Positions 8,342 to 16,192 of a stretch of DNA of 44,189 nucleotides are shown here, in pieces (position 1 is the first letter of the stretch; each line of letters begins with the position of its first letter). The position numbers were made by a program, and so were the translations under genes. The notes under the pieces were generated by a model, which did not search any database, had not been told where the DNA came from, and saw nothing but the letters and a program-made list of their open reading frames with translations. The DNA comes from Rhizobium sp. Q54. Its GTDB lineage: Bacteria > Pseudomonadota > Alphaproteobacteria > UBA828. The DNA is taken from NCBI GenBank assembly GCA_945892755.1, contig CAMDDO010000018.1, positions 1 to 44,189 on the forward strand, given 5' to 3'.

Positions 8342-9151
8342 GTGGCTCAGCGGACTCTGAGGGAGATGGTGGGCACGCGGCATGCCAAGGTCGGCACGTT
8401 CGTGATCGAGTTCTGCACGCCCGGCATTGGCCAAATTCTCAAGTCCGCCGGCAGCGATTATGCCGTCCTCGACATGGAGCATTCGGGCTTCGGCATCGAC
8501 ACGGTCAAGCAGATGCTGCGCTACATGGAGGCCGGTGAGATGCCGACCATCGTGCGCGTGCCGTCGCACAACTACCACCACGTCGCCCGCGCGCTCGACA
8601 TGGGTGCCGAGGGTATCATGTTGCCGATGGTGGGCTCGGCCGAGGAAGCGCGCGCGATCGTCGCGCACGCGAAATATCCGCCCGAGGGCCATCGCGGCGT
8701 CGCGCTTCAGGTCGCGCACGATCGTTACCAGCCCGGTCCGGTGCTCGAGAAGCTGCGCTACGCCAATCGGCGCACCACGATCTTCGCGCAGATTGAGACG
8801 CGAAGCAGCGTGAACGAAGCCGAGGCGATCGCCGCGCTCGACGGCATCGATTGCCTATGGATCGGCCAGTTCGATCTCAGCGCATCGCTCGGGATCGCCG
8901 GTCAATTCGACCACGCGACGTACCTGGCCGCCGAGGCCACGGTGCAAAGGGCTTGCGCTAAGCACGGGAAATCGTTCGGGCGTCTGGTGCCCGATGTCAC
9001 GACCGGCATCGCCAAATACAAGGCGGGCTTCGATTTCATCTGCTACTCGGGCGATGTCTGGGTGCTGCAGGCGGCGATGGCGGAGGGCATCGGCGCTCTG
9101 CGCAAGGTCTGCAAGGGACGCGCGCCGACAAGGGGAGGCCGCGTCGCATGA
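8342..9151 (+). CDS. HpcH/HpaI-type class II aldolase, paralogue 1
   Basis: This 269-residue TIM-barrel aldolase belongs to the 2-keto-3-deoxy/2,4-dihydroxyhept-2-enedioate aldolase (HpcH/HpaI) family. It would cleave a 2-oxo-4-hydroxy acid to pyruvate or a related acid plus an aldehyde. Residues that can be placed against E. coli HpaI are His47 (DMEHSG; HpaI His45), Arg72 (VRVP; Arg70) and the metal ligands Glu152 (IET) and Asp178 (FDLSASLG). The GTG at 8342 is chosen because the protein then begins VAQRTLREM, aligning with paralogue 3 (MAQPSLKQM), and a GGGGAGGGG site lies upstream. The end overlaps the HyuB start by 4 bases (ATGA). It is the first gene of the nine-gene rightward run. Confidence 0.88.
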   Translation: MAQRTLREMVGTRHAKVGTFVIEFCTPGIGQILKSAGSDYAVLDMEHSGFGIDTVKQMLRYMEAGEMPTIVRVPSHNYHHVARALDMGAEGIMLPMVGSAEEARAIVAHAKYPPEGHRGVALQVAHDRYQPGPVLEKLRYANRRTTIFAQIETRSSVNEAEAIAALDGIDCLWIGQFDLSASLGIAGQFDHATYLAAEATVQRACAKHGKSFGRLVPDVTTGIAKYKAGFDFICYSGDVWVLQAAMAEGIGALRKVCKGRAPTRGGRVA

Positions 9152-10869
9152 CCAGGCAACGTGACTTCGTGACCATGAACATCGTCGAATCGACGCTGCT
9201 TTCGATTTGTCGCGAAATGGGCATCACGCTGATGAAGACGTCGTACTCGACGATCTTCAACGAATCGCTCGACTTCACCTGCGCCTATGCTGATCCCGAG
9301 GGCGAGATGATCGCGGTGGCCGATTATTGCCCCGCGCAGATCGGCGGCATGTCGCTGCTGATCAAGGCCTGCGTGCGCGAGATGGCCAACGAAACGATCG
9401 AGCCCGGTGACGTGATCATGCACAACGACCCCTATCGGGGTGGGCTGCATACGCCGGAGCACACCTTTTTCACGCCGATCTACGTCGACGGCGCGTTCCT
9501 CGGCTATGCCGTGTCGATCGGCCATGTCGCCGAGATCGGCGGCATGGTGCCGGGCGGGTTCTGCAGCGAGGGCACCGAGATCTTCCATGAGGGCCTGCGC
9601 GTGCCGCCGGTCAGGATCAAGCGGCGCGGTGTTGACGTGGACGAGGTCTGGAAGATCCTGCTCGCCAATGTTCGCACGCCGCGCCACAACTACGGCGACT
9701 ATCGCGCGCTGATCAGCGCGTGCGAACTCGGCGCCGCGCGCATCGCCGACGTCGTGCGCAAATACGGCGAAGTGACCTTCCGCCAAACCATCGCCGATTT
9801 GATGGATTACTCGGAAGCCCGCATGCGGGCCGAGATCGCCGCCTTGCCAGACGGCAGATACGCGTTCGAAGACTTCATGGAGGACGACGGAATCGTCGAC
9901 CGGCCCTATAAGATCGCGGTCGACGTTTTCGTGCAGGGCGACGAGCTGGTGGTCGATTTCGGACGGAGCGACGCTCAGGCGCTCGGCTCGATCAACGCAA
10001 CGCTCGGCGTCACCTGCTCCGCCACCTACAACGCGATTCTGCACGTGACCGACCCGACGATTCCGCGCAATTCCGGCTGCTACCGCCCGATCCGCGTGCT
10101 CGCCAAGCCGGGCACCATCGTCAATGTCGATTTTCCGGCGCCCGAGGTCGGCGGCAACACGGAGACGCATCCGCGCATCGCCTATGCCGTGATCGGCGCG
10201 CTCGCGCCCTGTATCCCGGATCGCGTGTTCGCGACCGATGCCGCCACGCATTGCAATTTCCTGTTCGGCGGCCAAGACACCAGGAACAACGAATACTATG
10301 TCTGCTACGACTTCCTGTGCGCCGGCTGGGGTGGGCGCAGCTTCGCCGACGGCAACGATTTTCTGAATTGCATCAACGGCAATTGCCGGACCGTGCCGGT
10401 TGAGGTCTACGAGACACGCTATCCGTGGCTGGTCGAAAGCTTTGGCCTGACCCCGGATTCGGGCGGGCCGGGAAAGTTCCGCGGCGGCCTCGGCTGCACC
10501 AAGACGCTGCGCTGCATCGCCGACGAGATCACCATCAGCCACATGGGTGATCGGCACAAGTTGCGCCCTTGGGGCCTTCTGGGCGGCGGCGAGGCGAACA
10601 ATGCCTCGCTCCTGATCAGGCGCAAGAACGCCGCCGCATGGCAGACAGCATGCGAGGCCTTCGGCAAGGTCTCGCCGAGCAAGTTCGGCAATGTGACGAT
10701 CCGCGACGGCGACCGGGTGCGCCTCTCGACCTGCGGCGGCGGCGGCTATGGGCCGGTCGCCGAGCGGTCGCGCGAGCTGATCGAGGAGGACGTGCGCGAG
10801 GGCTACGTTTCGCGCCGGGCCGCCGAGCTGCGCTATGGGCTCGGCGCGCCGGATCCGGAAGCGGACTGA
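9148..10869 (+). CDS. Hydantoinase B/oxoprolinase-family protein (HyuB), without HyuA neighbour
   Basis: This 573-residue protein belongs to the HyuB family. Signs include the N-terminal ESTLLSICREMGITLMKTSYS, the metal/substrate-loop region VIMHNDPYRGGLHTPEH (about 90-106), GGNTETHPR near residue 330 and the C-terminal SGGPGKFRGGLG and CGGGGYGP motifs. HyuB normally works with HyuA as an ATP-dependent hydrolase of cyclic amides (hydantoins, 5-oxoproline) or as a carboxylase such as acetophenone carboxylase. HyuA usually lies next to it, but here the upstream neighbour is an aldolase with a 4-base overlap and the downstream neighbour another aldolase. Length and motifs look complete. Its role in the pathway is unclear; it could hydrolyse a cyclic intermediate or need a HyuA encoded elsewhere. 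Confidence 0.9.
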   Translation: MTRQRDFVTMNIVESTLLSICREMGITLMKTSYSTIFNESLDFTCAYADPEGEMIAVADYCPAQIGGMSLLIKACVREMANETIEPGDVIMHNDPYRGGLHTPEHTFFTPIYVDGAFLGYAVSIGHVAEIGGMVPGGFCSEGTEIFHEGLRVPPVRIKRRGVDVDEVWKILLANVRTPRHNYGDYRALISACELGAARIADVVRKYGEVTFRQTIADLMDYSEARMRAEIAALPDGRYAFEDFMEDDGIVDRPYKIAVDVFVQGDELVVDFGRSDAQALGSINATLGVTCSATYNAILHVTDPTIPRNSGCYRPIRVLAKPGTIVNVDFPAPEVGGNTETHPRIAYAVIGALAPCIPDRVFATDAATHCNFLFGGQDTRNNEYYVCYDFLCAGWGGRSFADGNDFLNCINGNCRTVPVEVYETRYPWLVESFGLTPDSGGPGKFRGGLGCTKTLRCIADEITISHMGDRHKLRPWGLLGGGEANNASLLIRRKNAAAWQTACEAFGKVSPSKFGNVTIRDGDRVRLSTCGGGGYGPVAERSRELIEEDVREGYVSRRAAELRYGLGAPDPEAD

Positions 10870-10871
10870 GC

Positions 10872-11720
10872 ATGGCGGGGGCCTCGCTTCGCGCGATGAT
10901 GCGCCACCGTCGCCCGAAATTCGGCACCTATGTGATCGAGTTCGATAGCCCCGGCATGGGCCACCTCTGCCGCGCGGCCGGCTGCGACTTCGTGATCGTC
11001 GACATGGAGCATTCAGGCTTCACCTATGATCAGTTGAAGCGCATGCTACGCTATTATCAGGCGGCGGAGCTGCCGGTAATCGTGAACACGCCGATGCACG
11101 ACCATGACGTGATCGCGCGCGCCTGCGACATGGGCGCCGACGGCATCCAGCCCTCGAAGGTCGGCAGCGCCGAGGAGGCGCGCGCCATCATTGAGCACAT
11201 GCGCTACCCGCCGAAGGGTCGGCGTGGCGTTGCGCTCGGCATCGCGCATGACCGCTATCGCCCCGGCGCGGTCGCGGCCAAGCTCGACGCGGCCAATCGC
11301 GAGCTCGTGTTCTTCCCGAAGATCGAGACTCCCGAGGGCATCGAGAACATCGAGAGCATCGCGGCGCTGCCCGATGTCGCCGGCATTTGGATCGGTCATT
11401 TCGACCTCAGCGTCGGCATGGGTATTCCGGCCCAATTCGAGCATCCGGCCTATCGCGCCGCGATGAAACGTGTGCGCGAGGCCTGCCGGCGCCACGACGT
11501 CTCGCTTGGGCGGATCGCGGACAACCCGGCGACCGGTCGCGCGCTCAATCGCGCGGGCTTCGATTTTCTCTGCTATTCGGGGGATAGTTGGCTGCTCCGA
11601 GAGGGCTTGAAGCGGGCGTTCGACGCCCTGCGTGACGAGTGCCGGCCAACCGGCGCGACCAGGCCGACCGGAACGACACGGAACAGCCGTGGCGCGGGGG
11701 CTCATCCGGCGACACAATGA
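10872..11720 (+). CDS. HpcH/HpaI-type aldolase, paralogue 2 (active-site Arg replaced by Asn)
   Basis: This 282-residue aldolase-fold protein starts at the ATG at 10872, two bases after the HyuB stop. It aligns without gaps to paralogues 1 and 3 over the first 190 residues: His47 (DMEHSG), Glu152 (IET) and Asp178 (FDLS) are kept. Position 72, an Arg in the other two and in HpaI (Arg70), is Asn (VNTP), and the following MLPM stretch has become QPSK. The C-terminus carries an extra 20-odd residue tail rich in Thr, Arg and Gly. The metal site should survive, but substrate handling must differ, so this may be a different lyase, a regulatory subunit or an inactive partner. A 91-base gap follows before the transporter genes. 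Confidence 0.85.
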   Translation: MAGASLRAMMRHRRPKFGTYVIEFDSPGMGHLCRAAGCDFVIVDMEHSGFTYDQLKRMLRYYQAAELPVIVNTPMHDHDVIARACDMGADGIQPSKVGSAEEARAIIEHMRYPPKGRRGVALGIAHDRYRPGAVAAKLDAANRELVFFPKIETPEGIENIESIAALPDVAGIWIGHFDLSVGMGIPAQFEHPAYRAAMKRVREACRRHDVSLGRIADNPATGRALNRAGFDFLCYSGDSWLLREGLKRAFDALRDECRPTGATRPTGTTRNSRGAGAHPATQ

Positions 11721-11811
11721 TGCGAACGGTGGCGCCGGCGTGGTGCCGGCATCACTGAATTCCGAGAACGGCACGGCGATGGCGTGCCGAAAAAGCAAAG
11801 GGAGGCGGACG

Positions 11812-13263
11812 ATGCGAAAGGCAACAGGGATCAAGTCACTGCTCGGCGCTCTCGCCGTAACAGGATTGTTTGCGGCGATTCCGTCCGCGAGTCAGGCGGA
11901 GAGCGCCGCCGATATCGCGGTCGAGGCGGCCAAAAAATATGCCGGCACCGAGCTCACCGTGATCTGGGAGGCCGGGCTGCAGTCGCTCGATCCACTCAAT
12001 TTCTCCGGCCCGAAATGGGAGGAGCTGACCGGGATCAAGATCAAGGTCGTCGAATCGCAGGTCAACGAGATGTTCCCCAAGATGATGCAGGAGCATCGCG
12101 CCAAGACCGGCGCCTATGACATCCTGAACGCGGTGCCGGCCTGGCTCGGCGATCTGGTGCGCGCCGGCGCGCTCGAGCCGCTCGATGACTATGTCGACAA
12201 ATACAAGTACCGCGAGGAGCTCGAGGACATCGGCGACGTCTATCGCCTCAACCAGATGAAGGTCGGCGACAAGATCTACGGCTTCCCCGACGATGGCGAC
12301 GTGCTGATTTTGTACTACCGCAAGGACATTTTCGAGGATCCCAAGAACAAGGAAGAGTTCAAGGCCAAGCACGGCTACGATCTCGCCGCGCCGGCCACCT
12401 GGGACCAGTTCTACGACATCTCGAAATTCCTGACCGACAAGTTCGCGCCCGCCATGTACGGCTCGGGCAATATGCGGGCGCGCGGCTTGTTCCACTATTT
12501 CTTCCTGGAGCGCGCGCGGGTCGAAGGCTGCAGGTTCTTCGACGCCGAAAGCATGAAGGCGACCGTGAATGGCCCCGGCTGCGTGAAAGCCATGGCAGGC
12601 TTCATCAAGGAAAACACCACCATGCCGCCCGGCGTCGAGCAGTGGGGCGCGATCGAATCGCTGGCCGCGTTCAATGCCGGCCAGATCGCGATGACGCAAT
12701 GGTGGCCGCCGGTCGGCCGTTGGTCGGCCGGCTATGGCGCCGACGTCGAGGCGCTTTCCTGGGTACCGAAATCGGTGGTTGCGGGCAAGGTCGGCTATGC
12801 GTTGCCGCCGGGCGGCCACCCGGAGCTCGCCGCGGGCTTCTCGATGGCGGTCTCGGCCGACAGCAAAAACAAGGAGGCCGCCTATCTGTTCATCCAGTGG
12901 ATCAACAGCAAGGAGATCAGCCTGCAGCGCGTGCAGCTGCCTTACGCGCTGCGCGATCCATTCCGGAAGTCGCACTTCTCGGCGCCGAGCTATCAGGCGC
13001 TTTGGCCCGATGCCAAGCATTATCTCGCGGCGCTCGAGGCTGGCGCCAAGTCTGGCGTGCTCGACCTCTCGATCATCAACACCTTCGCCTATGAGGACAC
13101 GCTTTCGGCCGGCCTTCAGGCCGCGTTGGGCGGCGAGGATCCGCAGAAGGCGCTCGATGGCGTGGCGGCGGAGTGGGACAAGCTGACCGAGAAGGTTGGC
13201 GTCGACAAGCAGCGCGAGGCCTATAAGGATTGGGCGTCGAAGCCGAACGCTTATCCGAATTGA
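11812..13263 (+). CDS. Sugar ABC transporter substrate-binding protein (CUT1 type)
   Basis: This 483-residue extracellular solute-binding protein (MalE/UgpB-like, family 1) starts at the ATG at 11812, with GGAGG six bases upstream. The N-terminus is a Sec signal: positive MRKATGIK, a hydrophobic core, and a likely cleavage after SASQA near residue 29. The mature part shows the usual pattern of this family, including YDILNAVPAWLGDLVRAGALEPLDDYV and GFPDDGDVLILYYRKD (short of a lipoprotein cysteine). It is longer than the common 400-430 residues. It should capture a sugar or oligosaccharide for the permeases at 13329 and 14228. A hairpin follows in the 65-base gap. Confidence 0.92.
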   Translation: MRKATGIKSLLGALAVTGLFAAIPSASQAESAADIAVEAAKKYAGTELTVIWEAGLQSLDPLNFSGPKWEELTGIKIKVVESQVNEMFPKMMQEHRAKTGAYDILNAVPAWLGDLVRAGALEPLDDYVDKYKYREELEDIGDVYRLNQMKVGDKIYGFPDDGDVLILYYRKDIFEDPKNKEEFKAKHGYDLAAPATWDQFYDISKFLTDKFAPAMYGSGNMRARGLFHYFFLERARVEGCRFFDAESMKATVNGPGCVKAMAGFIKENTTMPPGVEQWGAIESLAAFNAGQIAMTQWWPPVGRWSAGYGADVEALSWVPKSVVAGKVGYALPPGGHPELAAGFSMAVSADSKNKEAAYLFIQWINSKEISLQRVQLPYALRDPFRKSHFSAPSYQALWPDAKHYLAALEAGAKSGVLDLSIINTFAYEDTLSAGLQAALGGEDPQKALDGVAAEWDKLTEKVGVDKQREAYKDWASKPNAYPN

Positions 13264-13272
13264 GCTGAGTTC

Positions 13273-13299
13273 GGGGGCAGGCCGCCCGGCCTGCTCCCC
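13273..13299 (+). promoter_or_regulatory. Intercistronic hairpin between sugar-binding protein and permease genes
   Basis: GCAGGCCG (13277-13284) pairs with CGGCCTGC (13287-13294), and after one mismatch the flanking G-run and C-run continue the stem. The closing loop is very short, so the innermost pairs probably open. No T-run follows. As in the two liv-type cassettes, it sits directly after the binding-protein gene and may cap that message against 3' decay. Confidence 0.5.
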
Positions 13300-13328
13300 G
13301 ATCCCCTTAGCTCAATCGTGCCAATGCC

Positions 13329-14231
13329 ATGACCGCCGCGCTCGGAGCCGGCCAGCGGGCCAATCTGTTCGCCGATCGCCATTTCAAATGGCTCGTGATC
13401 GCGCCGTCGATCGTCGTGCTGCTGGCGATCGGGCTCTACCCGTTGATCTACACCGCCATCGTCAGCTTCCAGCAGATCACCATGGCGGAGGAGAACACCG
13501 CTTGGGCGGGTTTCGACAATTACGGCGCGCTCTTCACCGACGGCCGCCTTTGGCTCTCGATTGCGCACACCTTCATCATTCTGGCCATCGCGCTTCCCAT
13601 CGAGTTCGTGCTCGGGCTCCTGATGGCCCAGCTGTTTCTCGAGCGCATGCCGTTGAAGCAGGTCTTCGTCGCGCTCCTGATCATTCCGACCGTCATTTCG
13701 CCGATCGTCGCGGGCTCGACCTGGCGGCTGATGTTCGACCAGCAATATGGCCCGATCAACCAGATCATCGGCTGGCTTTCCGGCGACCCGGTGATCATCC
13801 TCTGGCTCGCGCGCCCGGAATGGGTCTATCCGGCCATTCTCATATGCGAGGTGTGGCAGTGGACACCGTTCATGTTCCTGATCCTCTTGGCCGCGCTCTC
13901 CAATGTCGACCGTAGTCTGATCGAGGCCGCCGAGATCGACGGCGCGTCATTCTGGAAGACCTTTTTCAAGATCGTCCTGCCGGTGATCAAACCCGTGGTG
14001 GTGATCGCGCTGCTGATTCGCGCGCTCGACCTGTTCCGCATCTTCGACATCATCTGGGCGATGACCAAGGGTGGGCCCGGGACCGCGACCGAGACGATCT
14101 CGATCTACACCTATACCCGTGCGTTCAGGGAATTCGAAACGTCCTACGCCGGCGCGATCGCCTTCCTGGTCATCGTCTTGCTCTCCGTCATCGTGATTCT
14201 TGCCTTGAAGCGCGTGGAGATCGCGAAGTGA
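13329..14231 (+). CDS. Sugar ABC transporter permease (MalF/UgpA-like)
   Basis: This 300-residue inner-membrane protein has about six hydrophobic segments. Near residue 198 it carries the EAA loop EAAEIDGASFWKTFFKIVLP, which docks on the ATPase. TKGGPGTATETISIYTYTRAF (about 243-263) is typical of the MalF/UgpA side of CUT1 importers. The ATG at 13329 starts 65 bases after the binding-protein gene. The stop overlaps the next permease by 4 bases, indicating coupled translation of the two halves of the channel. Cargo is not evident from the sequence, but the surrounding enzymes suggest a sugar or sugar derivative handled without phosphorylation. Confidence 0.93.
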   Translation: MTAALGAGQRANLFADRHFKWLVIAPSIVVLLAIGLYPLIYTAIVSFQQITMAEENTAWAGFDNYGALFTDGRLWLSIAHTFIILAIALPIEFVLGLLMAQLFLERMPLKQVFVALLIIPTVISPIVAGSTWRLMFDQQYGPINQIIGWLSGDPVIILWLARPEWVYPAILICEVWQWTPFMFLILLAALSNVDRSLIEAAEIDGASFWKTFFKIVLPVIKPVVVIALLIRALDLFRIFDIIWAMTKGGPGTATETISIYTYTRAFREFETSYAGAIAFLVIVLLSVIVILALKRVEIAK

Positions 14232-15082
14232 GGGCGACTGCGACCTATCGGCGCGCGCGCGTCAGCCGGAAATCACGCTTCACCGCCGCGCGGTTCTTCG
14301 TCGCACTCATCGTGCTCGTGATCTTCCTGTTTCCGGTCTATTGGCTGTTCATCACCTCGGTGAAGTCGTCCAGCGAGATTTTCGCGCGGCCGCCGGTCTG
14401 GTTTCCGGCCGATGCGAGCCTCGGCGTGTTTGGCGTGCTGTTCAAGGATGGCGATGTCTGGGCGATCTATAACAGCCTGATCATCGCGACGACGAGCACC
14501 GTGGTCGCCATGATCCTCGGCACCGCCGCCGCCTATAGCCTGGCGCGCTTCAGGACCGGCGGCCAGAACCTCGCGATCTGGATCATCTCGCAGCGCATGA
14601 TCCCGCCGATCGTGATCGTCTTTCCGATCTTCTTGCTCTTCGTCTGGCTCGGCTGGGTCGACAGCTATGTCGGGCTCATCTTGCTCTACATCGCCTTCAA
14701 CCTGCCCTATGTGATCTGGATGATGCGCGGCTACATCGAGGACATCCCGATCGAGGTCGAGGAAAGCGCGCTGACTGATGGCTGCTCGCGCTGGCAGGCG
14801 CTGCGAAAGATCGTCTTTCCGATGGCGCGCACCGGCATTTTCGCGACCACCGTGTTCACCTTCATCTTCGCCTGGAACGAATTCGTCTTCGCGCTGATTT
14901 TGACCAGGACCGAGGTGCTGACCTTTCCGGTTCTGGTCACTCACTATTACGGCGCACAATCGACCTTCTGGTCGAAAATCGCCGCGCTCTCGGTGCTTGG
15001 CACGTTGCCGGTGTTCTTCGCGGTCGCGACGCTGCAGCGCTTCCTGGTGCGCGGTATCACCATGGGCGCGGTGAAGGGCTAA
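14228..15082 (+). CDS. Carbohydrate ABC transporter permease (MalG/UgpE-like)
   Basis: This 284-residue protein begins with GTG at 14228, inside the stop of the upstream permease (GTGA). A basic N-terminus (RRARVSRKSR) precedes the first membrane helix FFVALIVLVIFLFPVYWLF, with the typical SVKSSSEIF following. The EAA loop EESALTDGCSRWQALRKIVF lies near residue 178, and the C-terminal FLVRGITMGAVKG is a hallmark of MalG-type subunits. It forms the translocation channel with the preceding protein. No oddities were seen. Confidence 0.93.
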   Translation: MRATATYRRARVSRKSRFTAARFFVALIVLVIFLFPVYWLFITSVKSSSEIFARPPVWFPADASLGVFGVLFKDGDVWAIYNSLIIATTSTVVAMILGTAAAYSLARFRTGGQNLAIWIISQRMIPPIVIVFPIFLLFVWLGWVDSYVGLILLYIAFNLPYVIWMMRGYIEDIPIEVEESALTDGCSRWQALRKIVFPMARTGIFATTVFTFIFAWNEFVFALILTRTEVLTFPVLVTHYYGAQSTFWSKIAALSVLGTLPVFFAVATLQRFLVRGITMGAVKG

Positions 15083-15093
15083 AAGGGGCTCGC

Positions 15094-16188
15094 ATGGCAG
15101 GGGTGACGCTCAAGGCCGTCCACAAGTCCTATGGCAAAGTCCATGCCGTGCGCGGCGTCGATCTCGAGATTCCCGACCGCGCGTTCACCGTGCTGGTCGG
15201 GCCCTCGGGCTGTGGCAAATCGACCATGCTGCGCATGATTGCCGGGCTCGAGGAAATCAGCGCGGGCACCATCGCGATCGGCGAGCGGGTGGTCAACGAC
15301 GTTCGACCAAAAGACCGTGACGTCGCCATGGTGTTCCAGAACTACGCTCTCTATCCGCATATGAGCGTGTTCGACAATGTGGCGTTCGGCCTGCGCATGC
15401 GGAAGACGCCCGAAAAAGAGGTCAAACGGCGCGTCGGCGAGGCGGCCGAGCTGCTCGGCATCGGCGAACTGCTCGAGCGCCAGCCGAAGCAATTGTCGGG
15501 TGGGCAGCGCCAGCGCGTCGCGATGGGTCGGGCGTTGGTGCGTGACGCGAAAGTCTATCTGTTCGACGAGCCGCTCTCCAATCTCGATGCCCAGTTGCGC
15601 GACGAGATGCGGACCGAGATCAAGCGCCTGCATCAGGAGCTCAAACGCACGATGATCTATGTCACGCACGATCAGGTCGAGGCCATGACGCTGGCCGACC
15701 GCATTGTGCTGTTGCGTGCTGGCGTGATCGAGCAGGAGGGCAAGCCGCTCGAACTCTATGAGCGGCCGCAATCACGCTTCGTCGCCGGCTTCATCGGCTC
15801 GCCGTCGATGAACTTCGTGCCGGTGGCCCTCGCCAAAACAAACGATGGGCTGGGCGTGCAGCTACCGGGCGGCGCGACCTTGCCGGTGCCGCCGCAGCGC
15901 GCGAGCGGCCTCGGTGGGCGCAGCCAGATTCTGCTCGGGATCAGGCCGGAGCATCTTCATCACCAGCGCGGCGTCGAGGTGCCAGGTGGCTTCGGCAAAC
16001 TGCGCGTCACGGTCGAGGTGGTCGAGCCGACGGGCGCGAACACGCTGATCAATTTCCATCTCGGCCCTAACTCCCTGATCGTGCGCCTCGACGGCTACTC
16101 CTCGGCGCAGCCGGGCGATCAACTCGACCTTCTGGTCGATATGAACCGCGCGGTCCTTATCGATCCCGAGACCGAGCGGGTGCTGTAG
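15094..16188 (+). CDS. Sugar ABC transporter ATP-binding protein (MalK/UgpC-like)
   Basis: This 364-residue ATPase has Walker A GPSGCGKST at 36-44, the Q-loop FQNYALYPHMSV at 81-92, the signature LSGGQ at 134-138, Walker B YLFDEPLSNLDAQLR at 155-169 and the H-loop VTHDQVEAMTLADRI. A C-terminal regulatory/TOBE region of about 130 residues follows, with LLGIRPEHL near 280, as in MalK, UgpC and MsmK. It energises the two permeases, which start 11 bases or more upstream. It is followed after only 4 bases by the lactonase-like gene, so transport and catabolism share one transcript. Confidence 0.94.
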   Translation: MAGVTLKAVHKSYGKVHAVRGVDLEIPDRAFTVLVGPSGCGKSTMLRMIAGLEEISAGTIAIGERVVNDVRPKDRDVAMVFQNYALYPHMSVFDNVAFGLRMRKTPEKEVKRRVGEAAELLGIGELLERQPKQLSGGQRQRVAMGRALVRDAKVYLFDEPLSNLDAQLRDEMRTEIKRLHQELKRTMIYVTHDQVEAMTLADRIVLLRAGVIEQEGKPLELYERPQSRFVAGFIGSPSMNFVPVALAKTNDGLGVQLPGGATLPVPPQRASGLGGRSQILLGIRPEHLHHQRGVEVPGGFGKLRVTVEVVEPTGANTLINFHLGPNSLIVRLDGYSSAQPGDQLDLLVDMNRAVLIDPETERVL

Positions 16189-16192
16189 GCCC

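Noticed and set aside
9043-10557. A 504-codon minus-strand open frame over HyuB
   Set aside because: Same shadow effect; the translation is low-complexity in charged residues, while the + strand frame shows clear HyuB motifs.
11836-13020. A 394-codon minus-strand open frame over the sugar-binding protein
   Set aside because: Antisense shadow; the + strand has a signal peptide, a ribosome-binding site and family features.
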